The notes: generated by a model not told the origin, from the letters alone. Positions 49,229-61,757 are shown, counted from the stretch's first letter. The stretch is 64,000 nucleotides of DNA from Mucidula mucida (GCA_015501055.1 JADNYV010000001.1:1984001-2048000), one strand, 5' to 3'. Numbers and translations are program-made.

Positions 49229-51677
49229 ATGGCGTCTGTATATTTTCCAGCGCCTCGTCGCCAGCACCTACCACAATACTCGTCGGCGTCGGTGCTGCCA
49301 TCCGCTGTGCAGGAGAAAATGTCGCGACGGACGAGCCAAACGCGGGCATGGTTCGTCCCGGTGGTCATGCCTATTCCCGGTGTCCGCACTCGCGTTCTGC
49401 GTCTGTGGGTGCTTAATCCACAAAGACTACACCAGTCAAGTATCTCCCGATTTGGCTACAAGCGGGGTTCGTTCTTGCTTTTGCTGGCGTTCCTCAGTCT
49501 AGTCCTGACGACGTGGGCACTCGCGAAGAGATTTGGAACCGAGGATAAAAAATGGCCTGCACCGTTCATGGATCCCTCGACTCTGGTGTTCAAGCGGGAG
49601 GATCTCCAGAAGATATGGTTGTGGGAAATTGATAGTGGACACTATCCCAGCAGACGGAAACGTATGTAACCCCCCTGCATTTGTCTATCATTCATGCCGA
49701 AATTCTATCCCTTCAGTGCCGGAAGGAGTGGGCCTCCGAACAACCCCAACTAATCCCGCGCTTCCTCCCAATAGCACACCATTACCCCCTCCTAGATACC
49801 GACAGTCCCACGCTATTATCTCCACCACCACCACTGGAACTGGACCCCGTCGAGTTTATCTTGACATTCAAGCTCAACCTCCCAATGTCGCATTCCCCCC
49901 AAGACCCGTTCCAGGAAGCGTCGCTGACCTCGATCTTGTCATGGATAATTGCGACTTTTCTGAGAAAAAAGTCAGTTTTGCTGTCATCTCTTTACAGACG
50001 TGTTTCCTGACGTTACTAGTATGTACGCGACTGCTTGGAGATGCTGAGAGTAGGGGCGGGATTAGATAACGCTAAACGCGTTAGAAGGGGCAATTTGGAC
50101 GAGTGGAAGTACATCTATCTTGAACAAGCCCGTAACGACACCGATAAGCATTCATTGGCTTCTCGGGAACTACCTTCTACAATCACGACTATGCAAGAAG
50201 CGTCAGACCCCGACAGTGGTCTGTCCAAACGACGCGGCGTCGATTGGGAATCACCACTCGTTCTCCCTTCACCTCCTCCCATATACCCTATGCATCTCTC
50301 GACTCCCCATGTGATCCTGAAAGTCCTCGCGTTTTCCATATGTTCTGGACGGGCCCATTCACCGACAAGCCGTACCTCGCACTGATGTCCTTCTTGTTCA
50401 CCCAGAACACGGCGTTGCATACACGCGACGCGCCTGTTGGTTGCCGTCCTCAATTTTGGCTATGGATCAATCCTGGACCAGCCGCTGCAGTTCCGAACCC
50501 CACAGCACTCAAAGACATGTTCGATGAGCTTAGAGCAAACCCTTGGGCGTCACCTTTCCTCCATCCGCGCTTCGAGGACGTCATACAATTCAAGCTATGG
50601 AACACGACTGAACAGCTCGATGGTGTTCCTGAGCTTAAAGATGAATGGAGAAAGCGCGAGACGCTATTCAACTCTGGAGGTCACATTATCAACGTTCCCT
50701 CGAAGAAAGCGGATGAATCTACGAGTAGCGTTAACAGTGCCTCCAGCTCTGGAACCGAGGATGATATGATCAACAGAACCGGCAGTAAATCCTCTTCGTC
50801 GTATGATCGACTCTCGGTCATCCTTTCTGATATGGCTAGGTTCATATTATGCCATCGTTTCGGTGGCATATATCTGGACGCCGACACCATCTTTCTACGA
50901 GACTGGGAGGAGCTCTGGGGCTGGAAAGGCGCCTTCGCATATCGATGGTCTCGTTTAGAGAAGTATAACACTGCTGTCCTGCATCTGAACAAGGGTTCGG
51001 CGCTTGGGACGTTCCTCTTTCGTACGGCGCTAAAGAACGACTTGGACTTTCATCCGATGACCGTGTCGAGATACACCAAGGATGCACATCTGGAAGGTCT
51101 TCTTCTGCGACTGCCTGACGCGTTGTTTGATTCGGCTTGGTTGAACACCGAGTATTACCAGAGAGATCGGCCACCTCAGCCGTTTTTCACAGAGTAAGCT
51201 CGTCTCATACCCATATAAATCGTTCTGACCAGGACATTAGTTTTGGTGAATTCTTCGATACTCCTTCACAAAGTAGTGCGGCCCCGGAGTCTTTAGGCTT
51301 TGAGGATTCTTCAAAGGAGCCTTCTCGTATCACTTCCATAACTATTGGTGAGTGTCCCCGTCGGTCTTTGGTGGGATCACTGACGCTTGTTTGCAGGTGG
51401 AAACCTTTCGATCCTGCGCGCAATTGGCCGGATCTAGGTGCACGTTTCTTTGAAGGAGAACGCACGGCGAGGCTTGCCTTGAAGCGGGAACAAGACGGCA
51501 CGTCTGTTAGTGGCAGTCAGGCGCAGAACCACAACAACAACAGCCTCTGGAGCTTGATGAGGATAAGCTTTCAGATGACCAGCGAGATCTTGATTGGGCA
51601 ACCGTACTAAAACGGACGTTTGAATCGTATATCAGAGGGAACGGCCTAATATGTATGGAGAGTGGTTACTGTGGTAG
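49229..51677 (+). CDS. Glycosyltransferase family 32 (DXD) membrane protein, several frame breaks
   Basis: A type II Golgi-like protein. ATG 49229, MASVYFPAPRRQHLPQYSSA, then one membrane segment FLLLLAFLSLVLTTWALAKR near residue 85. A proline-rich stem (ALPPNSTPLPPPRYRQSHA) leads to SVADLDLVMDNCDFSEKK|YVRDCLEMLRVGAGLDN. The catalytic part has RVFHMFWTGPFTDKPYLALM, RPQFWLWINPGPAAAVPNPT and GGIYLDADTIFLRDWEELWG, the DXD metal-nucleotide-sugar site. The C-terminal FFKGAFSYHFHNYW, WKPFDPARNWPDLGARF and RPNMYGEWLLW lie in different frames. Breaks occur near 50270, 51308, 51500 and 51637; most are fixed by one base in a short homopolymer. I place the true stop at 51677. The donor and acceptor sugars are unknown. 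Confidence 0.78.
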
Positions 51678-53008
51678 AAAAGGAGTGACAATCTAATTTG
51701 GGTGCGCCCTATGGACCACCCACCCCCCCTCGACATATCGTACATTTTGACATAATTTATACACTTTTAGCACACCTATTTCATGTATTTACGAGCATTA
51801 TGCACACTGTTATGGTACTAGGGCAACGCTCTGGTGTAGTCTCGTATTCGAAGTTGTGGCATCCATTCTCAATGAACGACGCCACGAATCCGAATCAGGA
51901 GTGAGGACTACCTCCGGATTCATACGAGGCTTTGGGAACATCTCGTTACGCCACTTCCGAGTCCTCATGCGATAGACATGCTGACGCGTTCTCTACACTG
52001 AATCCTATGGACTTCCATCGGCCGTTCTATCATTAGTGGCGCTCACTCTTCTGTCCTCATATCGTGTGTCGGTGTATCTGGAATACGATGTATAGATGAT
52101 CCATCTCAGTGTCGCGCTGCCCATGCGACGAACTTCGGAACAGCTGAACCTTTGATGGATACCTCGGAGACCTATCTATCTGCTTCTTTTTGGAAAATCA
52201 GGAATTACCCAGCTCTTTGTTGGAGATAGGTACTATCAATGTGTAGTTGTGAACTTGTATGTATCACGCTAATAACTTGTAACCTGATGTTTATTCCTGC
52301 ATCAGCTGGGGTTATAACTTGGGCATCAGAGATCGTTGCCCTGACTATTTTGTACGGCGAATTGACGGAATCAAGGTAGATGGCTTCATTCCGATGGTGA
52401 GCTTGTGGCGAGCACTAGTTGACCCAGTAACAGCAGTTGGCCTGGATCTTGTCAAGATAGCAGAAAGACGCGTCAAATGACTGCCCAAATATTCACGCGT
52501 TTCTGCAATGGTTTGTAATTGTGTTCCGGAGGCAAAAAAATGTATTGAATCATGCGCCTGACTCAACCTGGTCATTCCGTGGATGTAATGTCATCAGGTA
52601 GCGCCGCGACGATGAGTTCAGAGTGAAAAATTCCCTTGCAATAAGCTGCCTTGTGGTCGTCGTTTCACAAGCCTCGTACTTGTGCAGTTGGAAGATCAGG
52701 GTCGCACGTGGCGTGTGGTTTCTAGACGACCGTCGACGAGGCCGTTTCCGGCACGTTTCCAGTATTTCAACTAGTTCGCTTTGCTGCATGGACTCTTGCT
52801 GATTTTCGCTCTGATAGGGTGGTCTGCTGGCCTGCGACAACCCGGAATCTCGCCTATCTCACCGTGAGTTGATGGAGAGAGCCATCATGACGCGTATTTT
52901 CTGATTCTTCGCATGCAGGTATCAGGCAGGCCGAGCGGGACCATTTGCCCGGACTTCTCGTCTGGATTAACTCTCCTCCTACCATCACTTTCCCTTCTCT
53001 CCTGCACG
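51678..53008. other. Intergenic, no gene seen
   Basis: About 1.3 kb. Frames on both strands are short and lack motifs or splice logic. No tRNA or clear repeat found; it probably holds the GT32 3' end and the promoter of the next gene. Confidence 0.45.
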
Positions 53009-55652
53009 ATGCGGTGGTCCTGGCTGGCCCGCTGTGCCCTCTGCGTCGCTGCTGTCGCTGCGCAGAACAACAGCACCTCAGCACAGTCATCACCGTCTGT
53101 ATCGCTATCTGCTACAACAAGCTCAGTGACAATAACGACTACCTCCCGCAATGGCGACCAAAACACCGTCTTAACGACTGTCGTGCCTACTACTTTTAAT
53201 GTCACCTACACTCCCAGCCGAACAGCGTCCTCGGCGTCCGCGACATCTTCTTCATCAGCATCGGCATCTGCGACCCCCATTGTACTGGAAACCAAACTTG
53301 ACCCCGCCTTTGGCGTTCTCGGTGCTATCCTCATCCTTACTGGGCTTCCTAGCGCGTTCTGGGGTCACAAAAACAGATGGTACGTCTACCCCATCCTCAT
53401 CACCGGGCCCATACTGATTATAACGTCATGTGAAGGACCTCGTTTTTTCTGATTGGATTCTATACATTCTCCCTTGTCTGTTTCGTGTTGATCCTCAAGT
53501 TCGGCATTTTACCAGCTGTCAACCCACCGAGCAAGACGCTCCGGGGAATGTTCGTTCTTGCTTGTTCAATCGCTGGCATTGCCGGTGGCGGAATCGCCAT
53601 CTTCTTCTGGAAGGCCGCACGTTACTGTATTGGCGCGTGGGGAGGTTTGGCTCTTGGTCTGTGGATACAGTGTTTCCACAACGGAGGTGTCATTTCGACG
53701 GTGGGCATCCGATGGATCTTGTACATTGGTGCGTACAGCGCCACTACCCTGTTTCTTAATGCTCATGTCACAATAGGTTGTGCCGTCGTTGGCTTCGTTC
53801 TTTGCACGATTCCCAAGGTGTGTCAACACACCTTGTTGGGCTCCAATCATCGGCAACTCATACACGTTCATATTTATAGATTCACTACCATATACTTCTT
53901 ATTTCCACGGCTTTCGTCGGCTCCTCTGCTTTCATGCTAGGCGTCGATTGCTTCACGACCGCGGGACTCAAGGAGGTGAGCATATCACGTATTCACTTTG
54001 TGCCGATTAGAACTGACACTTCATTTCAGTTCTATGTATGGAACCTCGGTTTCAGCGCCTTGTTTCCGAAGTATGTCAACAATGGGATCGCCTTTCCGGT
54101 CTCCCAAACCATGCAGATCGAGCTTGGCCTCATTGGCGCTATTGCGTTAATGGGAACGGCAGTGCAACTCCGCATTTTGAACGTGTTGCAGCGTAAGCTC
54201 AAGGAGATTCAGCTCGAACAGAAACGACAGGACGAGGAAGCTGAAATTTCAGCTGCAGGCCGTTTCACCTCAGTTTTCAAGGAGCGTGAGGCTTGGGAAA
54301 AGGAACATGGGCACGGACGGGGTGACAGCGCGTATTCAAGCACACCGTTGATGAAGGACCATCATGACGGAACTTCGTCGCCTGCTACTGCAGAATGGTC
54401 CGATCTGGGTGGAAAGCGTGGACGTTACCATTCCAATGTCTCTGATTTCATGGCTTCGCCTGTACCGGAAGATGAACAACTTCGTAGGGCTCAGCGAGGA
54501 GGGTTACAGAGTGCCGGTGCGCTACCCGCTTTGGATCTCGGGCTCGGGATACAGGATGATGTCCCAACATCGTTCATTGCCAAGGACAACGATACCTCAC
54601 CGAAGAAGCCTCTTACGGCTGCGGAGCTGGAGGATGTCAGGCGAAAGGAAGAACTGGTTGCAGAGATACAGAGTATCCGGAAGTCTATCGATGCTCTGAA
54701 AGCTGACACACCTACTCCCTCCTCAACCGCCGGATCTCGTCGACCATCTCTAACTTCACGGAGGACACTGAGCATTGATGCCCAAAGCGCCCTTCTTCCC
54801 CAGGTACAAGCTCATCTGAGGCCGCCTCGCGCTGAAGCACCCCGAGGACGTGTGCAGAGCATGGAGCTCGGCGCATTGGCGAATTCGAACATGCTCGGTG
54901 AATCGATAAGCCGGCCCACCAGTGCGCCATTGCGGGATTTGGATTGGGATGCGTACGTCCAAGATAGGAAGCTGCTGCAACCGCCCGCTGGAGTTACTCC
55001 GCCGATCAATACTTCACGAATTCAGATGTCTTCTGCTGTCGCAGATGCTCTTGAACAACGTAAGCGGCGAGAGAGCTCTATGGCGTACGGCACCGACTCG
55101 AGTGATGAAGTTCCGATAGGGAAGCAGATCCACCGCCGCTCTCACTCTGCTGGTACCAACATCATGGGTCTTGCTGGACCGTCTGGCGCTTCAAGTCCAC
55201 CGCCCGCTCCCGTACAGATTCTCCCTCCGAAGAAGATCGCAGCTCCGCAGCCACAGAGACCGTCACAAGTTCGGACGAGGACTTTTGAAGAACTCAACGA
55301 GCGGCATAGAGAAAAGATGCGCGATCTACAAGGGCCTGTCACGACCGCTCAGCGAGAGGCAGCAGAGTTGGAGGTCGCCAAGCAACGATGGGAACGAAGT
55401 AAAGCGTTGGAGAGGGAGGCAGTCACTCGGCGACAGGCTGAGAAGCAGGCCGAGTTTGAAAAGCATGGACGCCCTACGGCCGAGCCCGATGACAAGAGGC
55501 GACGAAGTGGGAGCGCAGACAAGCTAACTGGCAAACGCCTTTCGACAATGAAGGTGGAGGACTGGCAGAAATACCAGACTTCCGCTGCGCCTTCTGGAGT
55601 TCCATTCCCAGACGGGCACAAACGTCGGAAGAGTCGGGATGTGCTTAGTTGA
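53009..55652 (+). CDS. DUF4203/TM198-like multi-pass membrane protein with long cytoplasmic tail
   Basis: The chosen ATG at 53009 gives signal peptide MRWSWLARCALCVAAVAAQN. An extracellular Ser/Thr-rich stalk follows (TSSVTITTTSRNGDQNTVLT). About seven hydrophobic helices form the DUF4203 domain: AFGVLGAILILTGLPSAFWG, SFFLIGFYTFSLVCFVLILK, MFVLACSIAGIAGGGIAIFF, GLALGLWIQCF, GCAVVGFVLCTIPK, AFVGSSAFMLGVDCF and QIELGLIGAIALMGTAVQLR. The tail of about 450 residues has coiled coil (LQRKLKEIQLEQKRQDEEAE), disordered Ser/Pro stretches, and RTFEELNERHREKMRDLQGP, ending KRRKSRDVLS at 55652. The family is conserved in fungi and animals (TM7SF3/TMEM198-like) but its function in fungi is unknown. Confidence 0.82.
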
Positions 55653-56226
55653 GGGTGGACACTTTCTTCTTCCATGATGTGAATTGGACAGACTCGATTT
55701 GTGACTCATATGTAGTTTCTTTCTTCGATATTGGTATTCATATTCGCTCTTTTATTACAACTCAAGGACATGGCATACGTACTCTAAAATCAGCAATGCA
55801 TTATTAGTTAGGATTTTCCGATTCGGAAGAATTGCACGACTGTTGTACAGGCTGTGATTCGAACAACACAGATGAACCTTGATGACCAAAAATACCTCTG
55901 TCCAGTGGGATTGCGGGGTAGCCCTGCATCGCGGTACGAGGTATGCTTTCTTCACAAACGTCCACAAGTTATTTCAGCATAGGTCTTGACCGCTGCCTAG
56001 CCCGGAATTGTGTGCGTGTGCACAGAGGCCAAGGCTGGGCGGAACGAGATGAGCTCGAGTACGTCATCAAGCGCGAGACGGAGGCTAACGGCTCGCGAGC
56101 ACGTCCGAGACCGGTCACAAGGTTTCAATCAAATTCTTTATAGCCCACGCCTGTCAATCTCATATTGATTCACTCTCCACCTACTTATAGGCGAATTCAA
56201 CTAGAGCCATTCCTCCAAAAAACGCC
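55653..56226. other. Intergenic, no gene seen
   Basis: About 570 bp between two plus-strand genes. No conserved coding or RNA signal. Confidence 0.45.
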
Positions 56227-56836
56227 ATGGCCTCATACTTGCAACGATCTAAAACCGCGCCATTGTCGCTCCAAAACGCACTCGAAGTCCGCCCGACACT
56301 TCCGCGGTCGCTGTCTCACGAGCACCTCGCTTCCCAGGCTAAAAACGCCAAAGCGGAGCAGCAGCAGCAGGACGGCGGCGCGCGCATCTGGGCTGAGCGC
56401 CGGAAAACAACAGCCGGCGACGAGCAGGAGGATCTCCTTAACCGCGGCCCAGGCGCATTCTGGTCGGGCCCGTCAGATGAGGAATGGAGCTGGATGAAGG
56501 AGCAGTCTAAGCCGGCTGATGTCGAGCTCAGCGAAGAAACTGTTGAGGACGTGATTCGCAATGAAGACAAGTTTGGCGTGCTTTCAGTTGGTAAGTTATT
56601 GGTTCCCCAGGTTTCGTTAATACGAGTCTTCTGACTTTTTATCTACTCGTTCAGGCGCGTTATTCAAGTACTGGTCAGCGGACGATCACCTTGTTTCGCC
56701 CTACTCGGACGAGGACGCGGTTGATATGGACTCGCTCTACCTCCATCTCCGCTCCCAGAGGGCTAAAGTGCCCCGCTTCGACGACGTCGAGCTGCCTCAT
56801 ACAGGCAAATTCTCGCAACTCTTTCTTGTAAACTAG
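56227..56836 (+). CDS. Small hypothetical protein, two exons
   Basis: The start is ATG 56227, MASYLQRSKTAPLSLQNALE. Exon 1 continues RPTLPRSLSHEHLASQAKNA, an acidic/Gln stretch, GPGAFWSGPSDEEWSWMKEQ and ELSEETVEDVIRNEDKFGVL. An intron beginning GTAAGT after SVG and ending TTCAG leads to ALFKYWSADDHLVSPYSDED, SLYLHLRSQRAKVPRFDDVE and a stop at 56836. About 175 residues, soluble and acidic, with Trp-rich GPSDEEWSW and FKYWSADD segments that look constrained. Clean splice sites support a real gene. No family recognised. Confidence 0.62.
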
Positions 56837-57029
56837 GTTCAGGTTTATTCTTTTTCTCTTTGGGGACACGAAGATGGGTTTTTCTGTAGTTGTATCTTTT
56901 CCGACTAGATTATTTCCTTCACTTTTCATAACGTTGGCTAATACGCCCTCTGTAGCACCAGTTATTCACGAGTACGACCGGATTGTCATGTCTAGATCAT
57001 ATAAATCTTTGGGGTAGACGTCGCTATCG

Positions 57030-57481
57030 CTATCACGATCGCGTTCTGCGAAACTTTGGGGAAGAAACACGTCGCGTGAGCATGTAGTGAAGGCGCACCA
57101 AGATTGGTTGGAAGATAAGCGAGTGTTCACGCGACCTAATGAGTATCCACTCCATTGAAATGTCCAGAATACTAGGAGGAATGTTGATAAGGAGGAACGA
57201 AGGGCGCTCACGAGACATCTGCTATCGTCTAGGAGGACACGAAGAACGAGGGTACCTATCACCCGCAGTCAGCTTCTGAGTCGGGTGTGTCATGCCCAGG
57301 AGGAGATTCAATTGTCGGGTGCACCACAGCTAGGAGAACTGGTTCAGAAGCCTGAGACTGTTGCCTTGGTGGCGGGGCGGGAGAGGATTTTCGAGATTGC
57401 GCTCCCTGAACTGGCCGTCTTGCAGTCTCAAGACGATCTTCTTATCGCTTTGAGGACTCGAAATGGTACGAAGGATTCGTG
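57030..57481 (+). pseudogene. Possible decayed gene fragment, single frame with one in-frame TGA
   Basis: One plus-strand frame reads RSRSAKLWGRNTSREHVVKA, DWLEDKRVFTRPNEYPLH, then TGA, NVQNTRRNVDKEERRALTRH, SRRTRRTRVPITRSQLLSRV and QKPETVALVAGRERIFEIAL with PELAVLQSQDDLLIALRTRN, ending at TGA 57479-57481. Protein-like composition continues across the stop, where Trp (TGG) would fit. No start codon, partner exon or family was found. It could be a relic, or a real exon with a substitution error. Confidence 0.3.
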
Positions 57482-58734
57482 ATTCAGGACACTATGTTTA
57501 ACGGAAGGTGCATAAGACTCTGAATTTGCATCGGTCCTAAGAGTAGAAGCTCGAGATGTGCAAATTTAAAAACGCGTCGATATCTGCGAGTAAACCGTCT
57601 TCGAGAAGAGCTGTCTAGACTGTGAGCTGAAGGGAGCGGAAACGAGTTTGTCTAGAGACGCCGCGGTGAGCCAGACATGTACAAGATCGTCAGAACAACG
57701 AATGGCAAGTAGTAAGTCGGGTCCTGCTCAAACCTTCCTTGATTATCCAGTCGATCTCGGTGGCAGAGCGTGTTGAGTTTCCGTCTCGCACCATGAAATA
57801 ACGCCCAAGTGAACTCATTGTAGCGATCAAAAGTACACCGTCACGGTCGCGAGAAACGTGGTATTGAGCTCAACGAGTCAGTTTCTCATTATGTACCACG
57901 CTGTCACGAGGAACAAGATTAAACCTACGAGATACGAGTCGGACGTATACCACAGAAGCTACCACCCGCAGGCAGGTTCGAATAATACGAGCTCTTCGAC
58001 GTACAAAGTCTGAAACAGAAAACGCGGCGTGGATATCATCTCAATCGAAGTGCTAGTGAATTCCAGATGCTCACTGAAAGGCTACATTAACAAGCTATGC
58101 AAGGATGGTTATGCCAGAGATCATATACCACACTGCAAGGTACAAGACTTGGCCGGGGTCTCGATTTCGGAACTCGAATCCGCTCCTGTAAGCGCTTCTG
58201 CCAGATTTCTGTGAGTCCGTTGGAAATGGCAAACAAGTCCTCAAACAAGGCAAGAAGAACCTGGCTTTACCCTTGAATTACAATAACCTCATTGGAGCAC
58301 AGGATTATGAGTAAGGTAGAATCTTCCGAACGTCAGCACAGCATCGTTGTGGACTATGCTGAATACAGACTGGGGTCCCTAATAACACGATGGTGAACGA
58401 GTGGTGACTCGTGAGCGAGACTTGCCAGTGATGAAGGAGGAGAAGAAGGATATCTTTTAATGCGACGTCTTCTGGATCCAAGCGCGGTGCGGTGAAGTGC
58501 TTGAAGAGTTCTTGGAAGCGCACCAGAAGTACCACTAGGAAAACCTTGGGGAACATGCGGTGCTCCTGATGTTTACACGTCACCGGGCGAGACGCGAAGA
58601 TCCACGTCGCGCCACGCAAGACTGATCAGTTGCCTTCTTTAGATGTAAGACGTGTGATCTCAACTACACACGCAGATTCGCAAGAACGTGTTCTGACCAG
58701 CAGTCGAGCACTCGAGCATATAGTATCTTGAACG
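57482..58734. other. Intergenic, no gene seen
   Basis: About 1.25 kb. Only short frames without motifs; no RNA gene recognised. Codon use and composition look non-coding. Confidence 0.4.
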
Positions 58735-59938
58735 ATGTGGTTTGAATTCTTACACTCTTTGCTCGACCCTTTCGTACTACCTCCCAGCAAATACGGTACC
58801 ATGGCGGAAGCCGCTTTTCCCAGCATCCGTGGCGTAATGCACCCGGATCGTGTGTCAAGGATGGCACCCTCGCGTTGGGTAGGCTGTCTATCCAGTGTCG
58901 ACATCTCTGAGGTCGACTCGGATCGTCCACAAGCTATTCTTGAGACTCGTGTTGAAGGAGTGGAGCACATCCGCGAGGGTGTGCACGAGTTCGTCGTCAT
59001 CACGTTGGTGTACAAGAACTCTTCGCGCTTTTACAGGGCGGAGCGTCTTGTCCCGTCGAACCCGAACACGGGTGAACAAACCACGAGCCAGCGCGTCCAG
59101 TAAGTTCCATGTTCCCGATCGCCACTTGCGCTGATTTTCCGGCCCTTCCAGGCACTTTATGGCGAAGTACTCCGGGGACAACGATGCACACGACGAGGTC
59201 AATAGCTTCCAGCATCTCCCCGAGGCTAGACAGTACATGCACCGAGAAGACGGTGTCATGGAGAAAATCATTGTGCCAGAGGCTGCTTCTTTGAACGTTC
59301 TCCATCTTGCCGTGGTTTGCGCCTTGGTCTCCCAACACTGTTCTCCAAAGTACCATCTTTTGGATGCCATGTGTTGGCTCTGGGCACGTGGCCTCTTTGT
59401 CTCCCTTCGAGATCTCATCAGCCGTCGTGTTGATGGACCAACACCCACAAAGCAGGGAGCGAGTTATGACAAAATGGGCCGTCTGGTCCCGAATACACCT
59501 CGTCTCATCACTGAGAACGCCGACGTCAGTGCGACGCCACAGAGCATCAAGGAGCTCTTCTCCAAGTTCTCACCGTCTGAGACTAGGGATGTCTGCAAGG
59601 AAGACGTTTCAGCTCTATTTCGAGACGGCTTCCTCGTCAAGTCCATCTTGGCCGAGTTTGACATGGCATACGAAGCCGCCCTGGCAAAGCTGAATGTACG
59701 CATATTTCTGTGGCAACTTTGCGCCGTTGTACTCACTTTTTCATCAGGAAAATGCCGCCAAGGTTGCCAGGGTTGTCGAGGATGCGAAGTGCGTCGCTGA
59801 TGCCAGACAGGAGACCGCTGATGCCAGACAGGAGACCGCTGATGCCAAGAAGGGCACCAGCGTGCGGAGGCAGAAGTTGTAAGGCTCAGGCAGGAGAACG
59901 CGAAGCTAAAAGCAGCGATGGAAGGTGATCGTCGTTGA
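58735..59938 (+). CDS. Hypothetical protein with C-terminal coiled coil
   Basis: The start is ATG 58735 (MWFEFLHSLLDPFVLPPSKY). Exon 1 includes MHPDRVSRMAPSRWVGCLSS and IREGVHEFVVITLVYKNSSR, FYRAERLVP. After an intron starting GTAAGTTCC, exon 2 gives HFMAKYSGDNDAHDEVNSFQ, LNVLHLAVVCALVSQHCSPK, YHLLDAMCWLWARGLFVSLR and FSPSETRDVCKEDVSALFRD. After a second intron comes ENAAKVARVVEDAKCVADAR with a DARQETA tandem repeat, then (one base out of frame near 59860) AEVVRLRQENAKLKAAMEGD and TGA at 59938. About 390 residues. The YHLLDAxCWLWARGLF block and coiled tail look constrained, but I know no named family; it may be a lineage-specific basidiomycete protein. Confidence 0.58.
59799..59840 (+). repeat. 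21-nt tandem repeat, two exact units
   Basis: Units 59799-59819 and 59820-59840 are identical and encode DARQETA twice in the coiled-coil region; a partial third unit (GATGCCA) follows. Consistent with slippage-driven growth of a heptad. Confidence 0.85.
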
Positions 59939-60338
59939 TGACAATACTCAATCATCCTCGACGTCGTCCGCGAAGTGTTGATTTGTGATGTAGTATGTAC
60001 TTATAAACGCGGTGTTGGTGACAGGCTGACAGTGATAATAAGAGCCAAGATTTGTGAGACTCAAGTACGACTACTACAATGTCCACCGAAACTTCCCCTG
60101 ATGGGAGGCGCTCTCTATGCTTCAAACGCGCATCGCGTGTGCAGGTGAGGAATTGAAAAGCTGGAGTCAATATATACAACGCGTCCAAGGTAAAATGCCG
60201 TGCTCTATAATAGTGACCAAAAGGTATGAGCGGCGAAGCGCCCAAGATTTTGGATACACCACGATTCACGTGACTGAGAACACGGTCAAGAGAACTATCT
60301 TCCTTACCACTTCGTCCTACTCAATCAACTATTTTACG
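59939..60338. other. Intergenic, no gene seen
   Basis: About 400 bp between two plus-strand hypothetical genes. No coding or RNA signal recognised. Confidence 0.4.
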
Positions 60339-61611
60339 ATGAAATCTACCCAGAGCGACCCTTCTCTCACCTCACAGTACGTTTCATTCAGTCATACCTG
60401 CACTCTGTAGTACTTGTCTCTGTCTTAGCCTTTCAGAGCCTCAAGGGTGTTTTCTCGCCGTGCGGTTTCATAGTCCTTCTCTCGAGACAGGCGCCTTGCA
60501 TAGGTCACGTTCTGTCCTAAAACGGATCCAGGACGCGTTCACAGACAAAAGCCACGTCGTTTGGGGGATCTTACCTGTTGAGGTCGGAACTCTGGACGGC
60601 TGGCTCATATCTGATTACGCTGCCTGGATTGCATTCTTCTCTAATATGCCAAGTTTCAATCGGAAACTCTCAAAATTCTTCACCTTTTCCCAAAGTGAAG
60701 TTTCCTCTGTCGCCCTCCAACACAGATGAGCCTGCAAATGAGTTTGCACTTGAATGCCTCCGATCATTGGCCGTGAACCTCAAGCGAGAGCAAACGCTCG
60801 TGGTCTTGCTCGTTGGGCATAGCTCATTAGACAAGAACGGCTCCACATAACAACGAGACTGAAACATTGCACACCATCAAGGTTTCATGGCTTGGGATAG
60901 CTGGCTGTAGAGCCCTGCTTGGGCAAGATCATCATCGCGGCCGGGGCTCTTGAGGCTGATTTATCGAGAGTGCTTCGTGGTCGCTCCTCTGTGTAGCAGG
61001 GCCCTGATGGATTCTCCACTCAAACTTAGTCCCCCCCTTTCCCCGGAATCTTCCGTCTATCCTGCTTCATCCTCGACACACCGTACTCTTCTACAATATA
61101 CTCCCCGGAATCTGCCGCCGAAACCTCCATCACCTCTCTCAGGCTTTCTCACCAGACACCCAGTTTGCGTGGGGGGGTGATTGAGCGCGATGCAATTTCC
61201 CAGACTGTCTTCCATGGGAACAATTTTACACTCAAGGTTCTGCGCTCTAGACATGTACAGACTTTGGATATGGCCAGGCGTGGGAAGGAGAGGTTTGCTA
61301 CTTCTGGCCGAGGGGTGGATAACGGAGCGAGAGAAGATGATGGATTGGGGTATGCCCATCGGCCGCGTCGCGTGGGACTTGGCTCCAAAGTACGATGATT
61401 TTATCTTTTTGATGTTGCCCCGTCAAGTCTCGCTAACTGTCCTTTGAGCATCTGGACGGCGATGGACGTCTCTGCCACGTTTTGGTTCGCGGAGCAATGG
61501 GTCAAGGCTAATCGTCCACAGGTGCCACTGGAGAGATGGACGACGGTGTTGAGAGAGGCGGCGGAGTTTACAGTGAATAATGCTCTGATCCCTGGTATCC
61601 TATCACCATGA
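60339..61611 (+). CDS. Hypothetical protein, structure partly unresolved
   Basis: Probable exons: MKSTQSDPSLTS from ATG 60339; after GTACGT...TTAG, LSEPQGCFLAVRFHSPSLET, SVLKRIQDAFTDKSHVVWGI and DGWLISDYAAWIAFFSNMPS. A possible 35-nt intron or an indel near 60692 leads to DEPANEFALECLRSLAVNLK with EQTLVVLLVGHSSLD. Further on, EPCLGKIIIAAGALEADLSR and LLLLAEGWITEREKMMDWGM with PIGRVAWDLAP are in different frames. A clear final intron (GTACGATG...TTTGAG, 61390-61446) joins IWTAMDVSATFWFAEQWVKA, ending NNALIPGILSP with TGA at 61611. The TLVVLLVGHSS strand recalls caspase/legumain-fold proteases, but catalytic residues could not be placed. It is either a real gene with sequence errors or a decaying one. 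Confidence 0.42.
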
Positions 61612-61757
61612 ACACTTTCATCTCTGTACATCCCTGTAATTATTGTAAACCCCAGACTACGAATGCTGTATTTTTTCATTGAATTATGAAGATCGATGCA
61701 GATACATACAGCTTTTCCCCCAGTTGTTGCGGTACTTTACAAGCGAAGCGAATTACC

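Noticed and set aside
57482..58734. Short frames such as 58029-58214 and 58305-58619
   Set aside because: No start context, motif, splice partner or protein-like composition was found.
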